Assembly (NCBI RefSeq): GCF_000523275.1
Contig: NZ_ATHQ01000001.1
Location: 1,123,289 to 1,187,288 of the forward strand
Source: Lebetimonas sp. JH292
GTDB taxonomy: Bacteria; Campylobacterota; Campylobacteria; Campylobacterales; Nautiliaceae
Length of the DNA: 64,000 bases
Direction: 5' to 3'
Shown: positions 9,441 through 17,235 of the stretch, in pieces
Numbering within the stretch: the stretch's first letter is position 1
Layout: each line of letters begins with the position of its first letter
Notes under the pieces: model-generated
Database searches by the model: none
What the model was told of the DNA's origin: nothing
Seen by the model: only the letters and a program-made list of their open reading frames with translations
Made by a program: the position numbers and the translations under genes

Positions 9441-10370
9441 ATGAGACATTTTTTGTGGTTTATAGATTATAAAAAAGAGGAAATAGAAGAAATAATAAAA
9501 CTGGCGTTTCAGATAAAAAAAGAGACAAAAGCCAAAATTTTTAAACCTTATTTAAAAAATACCCAGCTTGCTATGATTTTTGAAAAAAGTTCAACAAGAA
9601 CGAGGGTTTCTTTTGAAGCGGGAATAAACCAGCTCGGTGGAAACGGCCTTTTTTTAAGCAGCCGCGATATTCAGCTTGGACGGGGAGAGCCTATAAAAGA
9701 TACTGCAAGGGTTATTTCGAGAATGGTCGATTTGGTGATGATTAGAACATTCGGACAGGAAAGGCTTAGCGAATTTGCAAAATACTCACGTGTGCCGGTA
9801 ATAAACGGGCTTACGGACTTATGTCACCCTGTGCAGCTGCTGGCTGATTTAATGACTGTGATTGAATTTAAAAAATTTGATTTTCGCAGTCCTGAAAAAA
9901 CGTTGGTTTCTTATGTGGGGGACGGCAACAATATGGCACATTCCTGGGCAATTTTAGCGGGTATTTTAGGATTTAATTTGAATATAGCGACACCAAAAGG
10001 CTATGAAGTGGATAATTTTATTAAAAATAAAGCGCTTGAATTTGCCAAAGTCAGCGGTGCTTTGATTAATTTTTATAATGACCCTAAACTTGCCGTAAAA
10101 AATGCAGATGTTGTTACTACCGATACATGGGTCAGTATGGGTCAGGAACAGCAAAAAGAAAAAAGAATAAAAGATTTTAAAGGATATGAGGTAAATAATA
10201 AATTAATGACTATGGCTAAAAAAGACGCAATATTTTTACATTGTCTTCCGGCATACAGGGGATATGAAGTGAGCGAAGAAGTGTTTGAAAAATATGAAGA
10301 GGCAATATTTGCTGAAGCGGAAAACAGACTTCATGCACAAAAAGGTTTAATGGTATGGTTGAAAAAATAA
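9441..10370 (+). CDS. argF: Ornithine carbamoyltransferase
   Basis: 309 residues. Catalyses carbamoyl phosphate + ornithine to citrulline in arginine synthesis. The carbamoyl-phosphate motif is [10 protein letters not shown] (about 50-59), the second is [11 protein letters not shown] (about 132-142), and the ornithine-binding / catalytic-Cys motif is [10 protein letters not shown] (about 264-273). The SMG loop appears as WVSMGQE. Length and motifs are canonical. The stop codon overlaps the next gene by 16 bp, so argF and the UPF0763 gene are cotranscribed. Confidence 0.94.
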   Translation: MRHFLWFIDYKKEEIEEIIKLAFQIKKETKAKIFKPYLKNTQLAMIFEKSSTRTRVSFEAGINQLGGNGLFLSSRDIQLGRGEPIKDTARVISRMVDLVMIRTFGQERLSEFAKYSRVPVINGLTDLCHPVQLLADLMTVIEFKKFDFRSPEKTLVSYVGDGNNMAHSWAILAGILGFNLNIATPKGYEVDNFIKNKALEFAKVSGALINFYNDPKLAVKNADVVTTDTWVSMGQEQQKEKRIKDFKGYEVNNKLMTMAKKDAIFLHCLPAYRGYEVSEEVFEKYEEAIFAEAENRLHAQKGLMVWLKK

Positions 10371-10726
10371 AAAAAATTTCTCCCAATCCGGCAATAATAA
10401 AATGTATGGATTATGAATTAAAAGAAGGGGATAAAAAAAGTTCTCTTTGGATTATAGAAATAGACGATAAAATAAAAGTGGCCCTGAATTTTGAAGAATA
10501 TATATCATTAATAGAGGGGATGAAAAAACTGTTAAAAGAAAATTTTGATTTAAAACTTGAAAAAGCCATTTTAAGCGAGTTTCCGATTGATTATGACGAT
10601 GTAAAAGCTGTAGTATTGGAAGAGATGAAGGAATATCCTGATAAAAATATTAATGATGTTGTTAGAAAAATAAAAACAGAACACCCGAATCTGTTTTATG
10701 ATATAAATGTAGATAATATCTTCTAA
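10355..10726 (+). CDS. UPF0763 (DUF2603) family protein
   Basis: 123 residues. The stretch [21 protein letters not shown] followed by [10 protein letters not shown] corresponds to the conserved part of a Campylobacter/Helicobacter-specific family (UPF0763/DUF2603), recalled from the C. jejuni member. It is shorter at the N-terminus than that protein (about 170 aa). No function is known. It starts inside argF with a 16-bp overlap, indicating translational coupling. Confidence 0.75.
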   Translation: MVEKIKKISPNPAIIKCMDYELKEGDKKSSLWIIEIDDKIKVALNFEEYISLIEGMKKLLKENFDLKLEKAILSEFPIDYDDVKAVVLEEMKEYPDKNINDVVRKIKTEHPNLFYDINVDNIF

Positions 10727-10759
10727 AAGAAAAATTTTTTCCTTTTTTTTATTTTTTCC

Positions 10760-10788
10760 TTGACAAATAAATATTTTTTAATTATAAT
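10760..10788 (+). promoter_or_regulatory. Consensus sigma70 promoter of the peroxiredoxin gene
   Basis: TTGACA at 10760-10765 and TATAAT at 10783-10788, separated by 17 bp, both perfect consensus. A transcript would begin near 10795, giving a leader of about 28 nt before ATG 10823. Confidence 0.85.
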
Positions 10789-10798
10789 TGCAATGTAA
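10782..10798. promoter_or_regulatory. Possible PerR/Fur-type operator over the -10 element
   Basis: TTATAAT-TGC-AATGTAA is an imperfect inverted repeat (5 of 7 arm positions) resembling the PerR box TTATAATnATTATAA. It covers the -10 element, and a PerR-like gene lies directly downstream of the regulated gene. Inference from similarity and position only. Confidence 0.4.
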
Positions 10799-10822
10799 CA
10801 AAAAGTAATAAAGGAGTGCCAA

Positions 10823-11578
10823 ATGGCATGCGAAAAAGATACAAAACAATTGGCTAAAGAAGCCGAAAATAAAACACAAAAAGAGGAGGTAAATATGGAA
10901 AATGTTCAAACACAAAGTGGAGTATTGGTATTAAAAGAAATGCCTGAATTTAAAGCGGAAGCTTATAATGCGGAGTCTGGTCATTATACAGAAGTCAGCA
11001 GCGAAGATTATAAAGGAAAATGGACAGTAGCATGCTTTTATCCGGCAGATTTTACATTTGTATGCCCAACTGAAATTGCGGCAATGAATGCGGCACTTCC
11101 GTTTTTAAAAGAACTTGGGGTAGAAGTATTGGCTGTTTCAACAGATACTAAATTTTCACATAAAAGATTTGTGGAAACCGAACCACTATTAAAAGATCTT
11201 AAACTTACAATTGCTCAGGACCCAACTGGTGAAATTACAAGAAAATTCGGTGTAATGATTGAAGGTGCGGGACTTGCACTTAGAGGTAGATTCTTAATCA
11301 ATCCAGATGGACAAATTGTAGCTGAAGAAGTTCAAGCTCCACCTGTAGGTAGAAGCGTAAAAGAATTTTTAAGACAAATTATTGCTCATCAGCATGCATA
11401 TAAAACTGGAGAAGTTTGCCCTGCAAACTGGAAACCTGGTAAAAAAACACTTCCTGTTAACACTGATGTAGAACCAATGACAGGAAATGTCGGAGGTTAT
11501 GTAACACTAGAAGATTTAATAGATGAAAATGATGTAAAAGAAATGGAAGAAATGGTAAAAACGTTTAAAAACGCTTAA
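10823..11578 (+). CDS. ahpC: AhpC/TSA-family 2-Cys peroxiredoxin
   Basis: A typical 2-Cys peroxiredoxin that reduces H2O2 and organic peroxides. Counted from the inner ATG at 10895 (227 aa), the peroxidatic Cys57 lies in DFTFVCPTE and the resolving Cys175 in GEVCPANWK. Two in-frame starts each have a strong Shine-Dalgarno: ATG 10823 (AAAGGAG) and ATG 10895 (GAGGAGGT). The outer start adds a charged 24-residue extension (MACEKDTKQLAKEAENK...) not usual for the family. The tail after the resolving Cys (GGYVTLEDLIDEND) is longer than in E. coli AhpC. Strong promoter upstream, PerR-like regulator downstream. No AhpF is present, so the reductant is probably thioredoxin. Confidence 0.9.
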   Translation: MACEKDTKQLAKEAENKTQKEEVNMENVQTQSGVLVLKEMPEFKAEAYNAESGHYTEVSSEDYKGKWTVACFYPADFTFVCPTEIAAMNAALPFLKELGVEVLAVSTDTKFSHKRFVETEPLLKDLKLTIAQDPTGEITRKFGVMIEGAGLALRGRFLINPDGQIVAEEVQAPPVGRSVKEFLRQIIAHQHAYKTGEVCPANWKPGKKTLPVNTDVEPMTGNVGGYVTLEDLIDENDVKEMEEMVKTFKNA

Positions 11579-11587
11579 TTTCTTCTT

Positions 11588-11637
11588 TTTCTGTTTTTTA
11601 AAAAATATTTCTTTATATGTTTTTTAAAAAACAGAAA
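11588..11637. terminator. Long AT-rich hairpin between ahpC and perR
   Basis: An 18-bp perfect inverted repeat (arms 11588-11605 and 11620-11637) with a 14-base loop. The left arm is T-rich and the right arm A-rich, so it lacks the GC stem plus T-run of a classic intrinsic terminator in the + direction. It may be a weak terminator, a transcript-stabilising 3' hairpin for ahpC, or a regulator site for perR, whose Shine-Dalgarno begins directly after it. Confidence 0.5.
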
Positions 11638-11648
11638 GAAAGGTTAAT

Positions 11649-12056
11649 ATGAAAAATATAAAAAATATTCTTGATAATTCCACTCTCAAGACAACACCTC
11701 AAAGACTCGCTATTTTAAAAGAACTTGAAAATCAGGGACATGCAAGTATTGAGGAAATTTATGAAAAAATAAAAGAGATGTTTCCAAGCATTTCTCTTGC
11801 AACTATTTATAAAAATATTACCTCTTTAAAAGAAGAGGGTATTATAAGCGAAGTTTGTCTGCATCAAAAGCCAAAATACGAATTAAGCAAAGAAGACCAT
11901 GCTCATTTTATATGTAAAAACTGCGGCAGAGTTATAGATGTGCCTTTGAATAAAAGTATTATAAACGATATAGAGGAAAAATTCCCTGATACACAAAAAG
12001 AGCTTTATATTTACGGTATTTGTGAAGAATGCAAAAAAGAAATGAAAAATAAATAA
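11649..12056 (+). CDS. perR: Fur-family peroxide regulator (PerR-like)
   Basis: 135 residues of the Fur family. Winged helix: LKTTPQRLAILKELE, then SLATIYKNITSLKEEGII as recognition helix. Metal sites: His-rich EDHAHFICKNCGR with the first CxxC (CKNC), and a second CxxC (CEEC) near the C-terminus; together they form the structural zinc site. The position behind ahpC and the operator-like repeat at its promoter point to PerR, the peroxide-sensing member, rather than Fur or Zur, but this rests on context. The hairpin upstream may set its expression relative to ahpC. Confidence 0.8.
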   Translation: MKNIKNILDNSTLKTTPQRLAILKELENQGHASIEEIYEKIKEMFPSISLATIYKNITSLKEEGIISEVCLHQKPKYELSKEDHAHFICKNCGRVIDVPLNKSIINDIEEKFPDTQKELYIYGICEECKKEMKNK

Positions 12057-12057
12057 A

Positions 12058-12183
12058 GCTTTTGCAATTGTTTATGCTTCCCATAATGAAAAATTAGCCG
12101 GAGAAATCAGAAAAACAATAGAAGAGTTTTTATATAAAAATTTTCCGGAAATAGAATTTTATTTTGATATTGAAATTATTTAA
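12058..12183 (+). CDS. Short open frame after perR without a canonical start
   Basis: Directly after the perR stop, in the +1 frame, a 41-codon frame is open: AFAIVYASHNEKLAGEIRK and so on, ending IEFYFDIEII. It looks protein-like (amphipathic helix, FYFDIEII strand) and its stop overlaps the pyk stop by 4 bp, as real neighbours here do. However there is no ATG, GTG or TTG in frame; only ATA or ATT could start it. It may be a truncated relic or a gene read through from perR by +1 frameshift. Not recognised. Confidence 0.3.
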   Translation, partial: AFAIVYASHNEKLAGEIRKTIEEFLYKNFPEIEFYFDIEII

Positions 12184-13562
12184 ATTTCAATAATCCTTAT
12201 CATATTTGTAGTTCCTTCTTTTCCTACAATACTTCCCATTGTGACAATAATTTTGTCTTTGGGTTTTAGAATGTTGTCTTGTAAGGCAATTTCACGGAAT
12301 TTACCAATCAATCTTTCAGGATTTTTTATTTTAGGGACTTCAATTATATTTTCAACCCCCCAGACAACTTTTAATTTTCTGCTTGTAACTCTACTGTGCG
12401 TTACAGCGATAATAGGGGATTTCGGCCTGTATTTTGCAATACTTTTTACAGTTGTTCCTGAACTTGTGAAACATACAATAGCCTTGGGGTTTATACCTTT
12501 GTCTAAATCAGAAATACTTGCCGCAATGGCGTCGATGTCTTGGATTTCGTATCTTTTATTATACGGATAAATATATTGGGTTTCAATTATTACTTTTTTC
12601 AATGTTTCAACCGCATTAACAGGATATTTCCCGACTGTGGTTTCATCACTGAGCATTACCGCATCGCTTCCGTCCATTACCGCATTTGCCACATCACTAA
12701 CCTCGGCTCTTGTCGGAAAAGGGGAATTTACCATCGATAAAAGCATTTGCGTTGCCGTTATTACAGGTTTTTTTAATTTATTTGCACGTCTTATTATTTT
12801 CTTTTGGATAACGGGGACTTTTTCAAGTCCCACTTCAATTCCCAAATCGCCTCTTGCCACCATAACTCCGTCTGCGACTTCGATTATTTCATCTATGTTT
12901 TCAACACCTTTTTTTGTTTCAATTTTTGCAAAAACCCAAGGAGAGGCATTGTTTTGTTTTAAAATCTGTTTTGCTTTTAATATATCTTCTTTAGAGTTTA
13001 CAAATGAAATGGCAACAATATCTACTTTATTTCTGGCACCAAAAACCAAATCTTTTTTATCTTTTTCGGTAATTGCAGAAATTTTAAGGTCGGAATGAGG
13101 AAAATTAACCCCTTTTCTGCTTGAAAGTACTCCTTCGTTTTTTACTTCCAGAGTAACGTAATTTTTATCTTTGTCTATTACTTTTGTACGTATGCTTCCG
13201 TCTGCAAAAAAAACATATTCTCCTGTTTTTACGTCATCGATTATTTGAGGATAGCTGATTGTTAAATCATAAACTGTTTTTGGGTTTTTTTTGACAAGTC
13301 TTATTTTATCGCCTCTTTTAAGTTCAAGCAAACCGTTTATTTCGCTAATTCTTATTTTGGGACCGCTTATGTCCTGAAGTATGGCTGTTTTAGAATTTAG
13401 TTTTTTTGCAATTTCCCTTATTTTTAAAATGGAATTTTTATGGGTTTTATGGTCGGCGTGGGAAAAATTAAGTCTGAAAACATCAACGCCCGCTTTTATT
13501 AAATCTTCGATTTTATCTATCGAAGCAGGGCCGAGCGTCGCTACTATCTTCGCTTTTTTCAT
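12180..13562 (-). CDS. pyk: Pyruvate kinase
   Basis: 460 residues. Catalyses phosphoenolpyruvate + ADP to pyruvate + ATP. The N-terminal ATLGPAS is followed by the substrate/metal loop DVFRLNFSHADH. The K and Mg ligands lie in VFAKIETKKGVENIDEI and VMVARGDLGIEVG, and the signature TATQMLLSM precedes PTRAEVSDVANAVMDG. Domain order A-B-A-C is complete. An autotroph with a reductive TCA cycle would use it mainly for anabolic balance. It is preceded by a 36-codon gene in the same transcript, 10 bp upstream. Confidence 0.94.
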   Translation of the reverse strand: MKKAKIVATLGPASIDKIEDLIKAGVDVFRLNFSHADHKTHKNSILKIREIAKKLNSKTAILQDISGPKIRISEINGLLELKRGDKIRLVKKNPKTVYDLTISYPQIIDDVKTGEYVFFADGSIRTKVIDKDKNYVTLEVKNEGVLSSRKGVNFPHSDLKISAITEKDKKDLVFGARNKVDIVAISFVNSKEDILKAKQILKQNNASPWVFAKIETKKGVENIDEIIEVADGVMVARGDLGIEVGLEKVPVIQKKIIRRANKLKKPVITATQMLLSMVNSPFPTRAEVSDVANAVMDGSDAVMLSDETTVGKYPVNAVETLKKVIIETQYIYPYNKRYEIQDIDAIAASISDLDKGINPKAIVCFTSSGTTVKSIAKYRPKSPIIAVTHSRVTSRKLKVVWGVENIIEVPKIKNPERLIGKFREIALQDNILKPKDKIIVTMGSIVGKEGTTNMIRIIEI

Positions 13563-13572
13563 TAAAGACCTT

Positions 13573-13683
13573 TCATTTGTAGATATTCTTTAATTTCTTT
13601 AAGAAGTATTTCTTTAGTTCAGGAGCTTTTTTCAGTGCTTCTTTTGCAGTGATTATTGAATCTGTTAAAATTTCCTTTTCCAT
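13573..13683 (-). CDS. 36-residue basic peptide gene upstream of pyk
   Basis: ATG 13683 to TGA 13573: MEKEILTDSIITAKEALKKA followed by PELKKYFLKKLKNIYK, predicted as one or two amphipathic Lys-rich helices. A strong Shine-Dalgarno (AAAGGAG, 6 bp before ATG) and a -10-like TATAAT in GTTATAATATC about 25 bp further upstream support expression. The stop is 10 bp before the pyk ATG. No known family is recognised. It could be a leader peptide coupling translation to pyk or a small structural or regulatory protein. Confidence 0.6.
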   Translation of the reverse strand: MEKEILTDSIITAKEALKKAPELKKYFLKKLKNIYK

Positions 13684-13771
13684 CACAGACTCCTTTACAT
13701 AACAGATATTATAACAAAAAATTTTAACAGATTGATATCAAAAAATTAATGAAAAAGAAGAAGAAAAAAAG

Positions 13772-14830
13772 TTATTTAACTTTTATGCAGTCTGTTTCTT
13801 TTTCGGCGTCAAATTCCCACCATTCTTTTTGGCTCCAAGGGATAAGGGTTTTTAGTTTTTTCATTAAAAATTCAAAATCCCTTGGTAATAAAGCCTGGTC
13901 TCCGTCGCTTAAGGCTTCTTTCGGGCAGTTGTGCATCTCTACAATAAGTCCGTCGGCTCCGACAGCCATACCCGCATAAGCAAGTGCGCTTACGAATTCC
14001 CTTTTTCCGGCCGCATGACTCGGGTCTACTATTATAGGCAAATGTGTCATTTTTTGCATAATTGGAACCAGTGTTACATCAATAGTGTTTCTAACACTGC
14101 CTTCATATGTTCTTGTTCCTCTAAGGCAAAGAATTACTTTTTCGTTTCCCTCGCTCATAATATATTCAGCACTCATTAAATGTTCTTTTAGAGTTGAAGC
14201 AATTCCGTTTTTAAGTATTACAGGTTTATCAAGCTTTCCAATTGCTTTAAGAAGCGGGAAATTTTGCATATTTCTAGCCCCTATTTGGATAACATCTGCA
14301 TATTTATATACAACATCTATATCTTCTATGCTCATAAGCTCAGTTACAATAGGAAGCCCTGTCTGCTGTTTTGCTTCCATAAGCATTTTAAGACCCTCAA
14401 CCCCATGTCCCTGGAACGAATATGGAGAAGTTCTCGGTTTATATGCTCCTCCTCTTAGCATATGTGCTCCGTTTTCTTTTGCTACTTTTGCTAAATATAC
14501 CACATTTTCTACCGTATCAACGCTGCAGGGTCCGGCTATAATTACTTTGTTTCCTCCGCCGACTTTTACGCCTTCAATGTCAAATACACTGTCTTCAGGA
14601 TGGAATTGTCTGCTTGCCCTTTTAAAAGGTGCCGATACTTCCAAAACTTTCGCAACACCCGGAAGTGTATTAAGAGGTTTTCCGGAAAGATTTGTCTTAT
14701 CCCCTATAATTCCTATAACCACCTGTTTTTCACCAGGGGCTACGCTTACCTCATGACCCCAGGTTTTAATCTGTTCAATTGTTTTATTAATCTCTTCTTC
14801 ACTGGCTCCCACCTTCATTACCAATACCAT
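13772..14830 (-). CDS. aroF: 3-deoxy-7-phosphoheptulonate synthase (DAHP synthase, Thermotoga-type)
   Basis: 352 residues from ATG 14830. First enzyme of the shikimate pathway: phosphoenolpyruvate + erythrose-4-phosphate to DAHP. An N-terminal ferredoxin-like regulatory domain (about 1-70, MVLVMKVGASEEEINK) is followed by a TIM barrel with VIIAGPCSVD, GGAYKPRTSPYSFQG, ILKNGIAST, CLRGTRTYEG and PIIVDPSHAAGKRE, the type I-beta pattern. A longer frame starts at 14887, but a perfect promoter occupies 14859-14887 and an AAAGGA Shine-Dalgarno precedes 14830, so the inner start is correct. The regulatory domain suggests feedback by aromatic amino acids. Confidence 0.92.
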   Translation of the reverse strand: MVLVMKVGASEEEINKTIEQIKTWGHEVSVAPGEKQVVIGIIGDKTNLSGKPLNTLPGVAKVLEVSAPFKRASRQFHPEDSVFDIEGVKVGGGNKVIIAGPCSVDTVENVVYLAKVAKENGAHMLRGGAYKPRTSPYSFQGHGVEGLKMLMEAKQQTGLPIVTELMSIEDIDVVYKYADVIQIGARNMQNFPLLKAIGKLDKPVILKNGIASTLKEHLMSAEYIMSEGNEKVILCLRGTRTYEGSVRNTIDVTLVPIMQKMTHLPIIVDPSHAAGKREFVSALAYAGMAVGADGLIVEMHNCPKEALSDGDQALLPRDFEFLMKKLKTLIPWSQKEWWEFDAEKETDCIKVK

Positions 14831-14858
14831 AAATATTCCTTTAAAAATAATTTTTGCA

Positions 14859-14887
14859 ATTATAATGAAGTTTTTCAGTATTGTCAA
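14859..14887 (-). promoter_or_regulatory. Consensus sigma70 promoter of aroF
   Basis: On the minus strand, TTGACA at 14887-14882 and TATAAT at 14864-14859 with a 17-bp spacer. The -10 ends 29 bp before ATG 14830, leaving a leader of about 20 nt. Confidence 0.85.
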
Positions 14888-14973
14888 TAAAAAAAACTAT
14901 TAATTAATAATTTTTTTCCAAATTAGTATTATTTTAATGTTTTAATTGATATAATTTCATAAAAAAGATAAAA

Positions 14974-15726
14974 ATGGATAAAATTAAATTGTTAAAAAAC
15001 GGAGTGAGTAAAGAAAAATTTTTGAGAATCTTTCAAGAAGATTATCCGGGGTTTGATTTTGAGAGTATGTTTGATATTTTAAAATTTCAAGGTCTACCTT
15101 TAACGATTATAGATGAAAAAATATTTTTAAAAACTGCTTTAATTTCTTTTAAAGATACTGAATATGTGGTTGTTGACATTGAAGTAAACAATTCAAAGCC
15201 CCAAAGAGGGCAGGTTATTGAAATAGGAGCGGTTAAAATTAAAAATTTAAAAATAACCGACAGTTTTGATTTTTTAATTTATGCGGATGATGTTCCTGTT
15301 TTTGTGGAAAGAGTGACGGGAATCAGCCAAAAAATGCTTGAAAATGAAATGTCTCAAAAAGAAATTTTAAAAAAATTCAGACTTTTTTTGGGAGATTCTG
15401 TTTTTGTTGCACATCCTGCGGATTTCGATTTTAATTTTTTGGTTTATCAATTTGAAAAAGAGAATTTAGGCAAACTTCTTAATAGATGTGTATGTACGCT
15501 GAGTTTGTCTCAAAAAACCATTAAAGCCAGCCGTTACGGTCTTAAATATTTGATGGAAGAGCTTGATTTGCCTGAAGAAACCCACCACAGGGCTCTTGGA
15601 GATGCCAGGACAACCGCGAGGGTGTTTTTAAAATGTTTGGAAAATCTGCCAAAGGAGATACTCAGTGCGGAAGATTTGATTGAATTTGCAAAACCAAGAA
15701 AAAATAAAAATAAATCTAAGAGTTAA
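14974..15726 (+). CDS. DnaQ-family 3'-5' exonuclease (Pol III epsilon-like)
   Basis: 250 residues. About 55 N-terminal residues of unknown fold precede a DEDDh exonuclease domain. Exo I is VVVDIEVNN (Asp and Glu as D-x-E, with Val instead of the usual Thr), Exo II is FVAHPADFDFNFL, and Exo III is HHRALGDARTT with the catalytic His and Asp. It is probably the proofreading subunit-like exonuclease of DNA polymerase III; an independent repair nuclease is possible. A TATAAT at 14950-14955 could be its -10. Its end overlaps the convergent diguanylate-cyclase gene by 11 bp. Confidence 0.85.
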   Translation: MDKIKLLKNGVSKEKFLRIFQEDYPGFDFESMFDILKFQGLPLTIIDEKIFLKTALISFKDTEYVVVDIEVNNSKPQRGQVIEIGAVKIKNLKITDSFDFLIYADDVPVFVERVTGISQKMLENEMSQKEILKKFRLFLGDSVFVAHPADFDFNFLVYQFEKENLGKLLNRCVCTLSLSQKTIKASRYGLKYLMEELDLPEETHHRALGDARTTARVFLKCLENLPKEILSAEDLIEFAKPRKNKNKSKS

Positions 15727-17235
15727 TATAATTTTGATATTCTTTTATTTCTTTGTTGAATAATACAACTTTGTTTCGTCCTGTATTTTTGGCTTCATAA
15801 AGGGCAATGTCGGCTAATTTTATACATTCCCATCCTTGTTTGCATTGGTCAGGATAAATACTGGTTCCTATACTTACGGTTTTTATGATACTTTTTCCGT
15901 TATCAAGTTCAATTTCTGTTTTTTCCATAGTGTTTTTTATTTTTTCGGCAATTTTTTTTGCATCATCGATAGATTTTATGTTTTGTAAAATAATTAAAAA
16001 TTCTTCACCTCCATAACGAATGGCTATATCGCTTTTTCTTATTGATTTTTTTAAAATTTCTGATAACTTTTTCAATGTTATATCTCCTGATTTATGTCCG
16101 TAAGTATCGTTTACCTGTTTGAAATGATCTATGTCTATCATTAAAAATCCAAGCTTTGTATTTTCCCTGTTTGCAGAAGCTATTAAAATAGGAAGCGTAT
16201 TTTCTAAATATCTTCTGTTAAATAGTCCTGTTAATGGGTCTTTTATAGTTTGCTGATGTAAAAGCTCTAATGTATATTTTGATTCAATAATAGATGATAT
16301 TTCGTTTAAATAAGCTTTTATAAAAGGAATTATATTTTTTATGCTCTTTATTTCATTTTCATTATTTATCATTATTTTTAATATTCCGTTAAAATTGCCG
16401 CTGTTTGAAAAAGGGATGCAGATATAATCATTTTCACAAAAATGTCTTTGGCAGATCTTTGGATATGTTAAGGAATTTATCTCTTTTTTTGTTCTATAAG
16501 CTCTGCATAAAGTAAAATTTTCTTCTACATCACAGCATTCTTCCCCTTCAGCTTTATAATAAATTATTTCTTTTTTATTATTGTCTATTCCTATTAAGAT
16601 AAAATTATTAATTCCGTGATTTTTAATTACATTAATTAATCTGTTTAATACACTTTTGATATTTAAATCTTCTTCTATTAATCTTTTGAATTTAAAAATT
16701 TCACTCAACTGTTCAATTGTCTCTTTTGCGTCGTTTAAAGGGTCGGAACTTTTCTCTTTTTCTATTAGTGTTGTATATTTGTTTTCTATAACGCCGAAAC
16801 TTTCTTTGAGTTTATTTAAAAAATAATTATAAGAATTTACAAAATCTTTTGCTTCTCCACCTAATTTTGTAGATATTTGTTGGTCAAATTTACCTTTTAA
16901 AATTTCTTTTGTGCTTTTATTTATATTTTCAAAAATTTCCAGATACGGATTTAAATAATAATTAACAATTAAAATTATAATTATTAAAGAAATTAAGGCA
17001 ATAAATAATTTTTCATAATTTTCTTTTGCATCGTATGTAATTTTTATAATATTTTTTTTGTTTAATTTAATGTAAGAAGGGGTTTTGAATTTAGAAACAG
17101 ACTTTTAATAAAAGAATTTTCATTTTGAATAACAGTGTTTGAAAAATTTAAAAACGAGTAAGTAATCGCAATGGTTCTTAAAGCGGTGGTAATAATCATA
17201 ATTAAAGCAATAATAAGTAAAATTCTTTTTTTCAT
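15716..17235 (-). pseudogene. Membrane diguanylate cyclase with GAF-like domain, one frameshift
   Basis: Starts at ATG 17235 (ATGA overlap with the glnD stop). Order: TM1, a short periplasmic part, then, after a frame change near 17105-17115, TM2 (LFIALISLIIIILIVNYY), a HAMP-like linker, a Cys-rich GAF-like segment and a GGDEF domain. The active site is RYGGEEF, and an RxxD inhibitory site (RKSD) precedes it, so the enzyme would make c-di-GMP with product inhibition. The span is 1520 nt, two more than a multiple of three, consistent with one lost base. In the second frame KSVSKFKTPSYIKLN continues smoothly. Apart from this one lesion the gene is intact, so it may be a recent mutation, a phase-variable locus or a sequencing error. 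Confidence 0.8.

Noticed and set aside
10727-10759. Intrinsic terminator after the UPF0763 gene
   Set aside because: GAAAAATTTTTTC followed by T8 is AT-only with no loop; the stem is too weak to call, although transcription probably ends before the ahpC promoter.
13732-13741. TTGATATCAA palindrome upstream of the pyk leader gene as an operator
   Set aside because: A 10-bp AT-rich palindrome is expected often by chance in this genome and no second copy was noticed.
14085-14756. A 223-codon open frame on the plus strand, antisense to the DAHP synthase gene
   Set aside because: It lies wholly inside a clearly identified gene on the other strand, has no Shine-Dalgarno and no recognisable protein features; it is a shadow of the aroF codon pattern.
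13772-14887. A longer DAHP synthase starting at 14887
   Set aside because: The extra 19 codons cover a perfect TTGACA-17-TATAAT promoter, and ATG 14830 has the Shine-Dalgarno and the family N-terminus.
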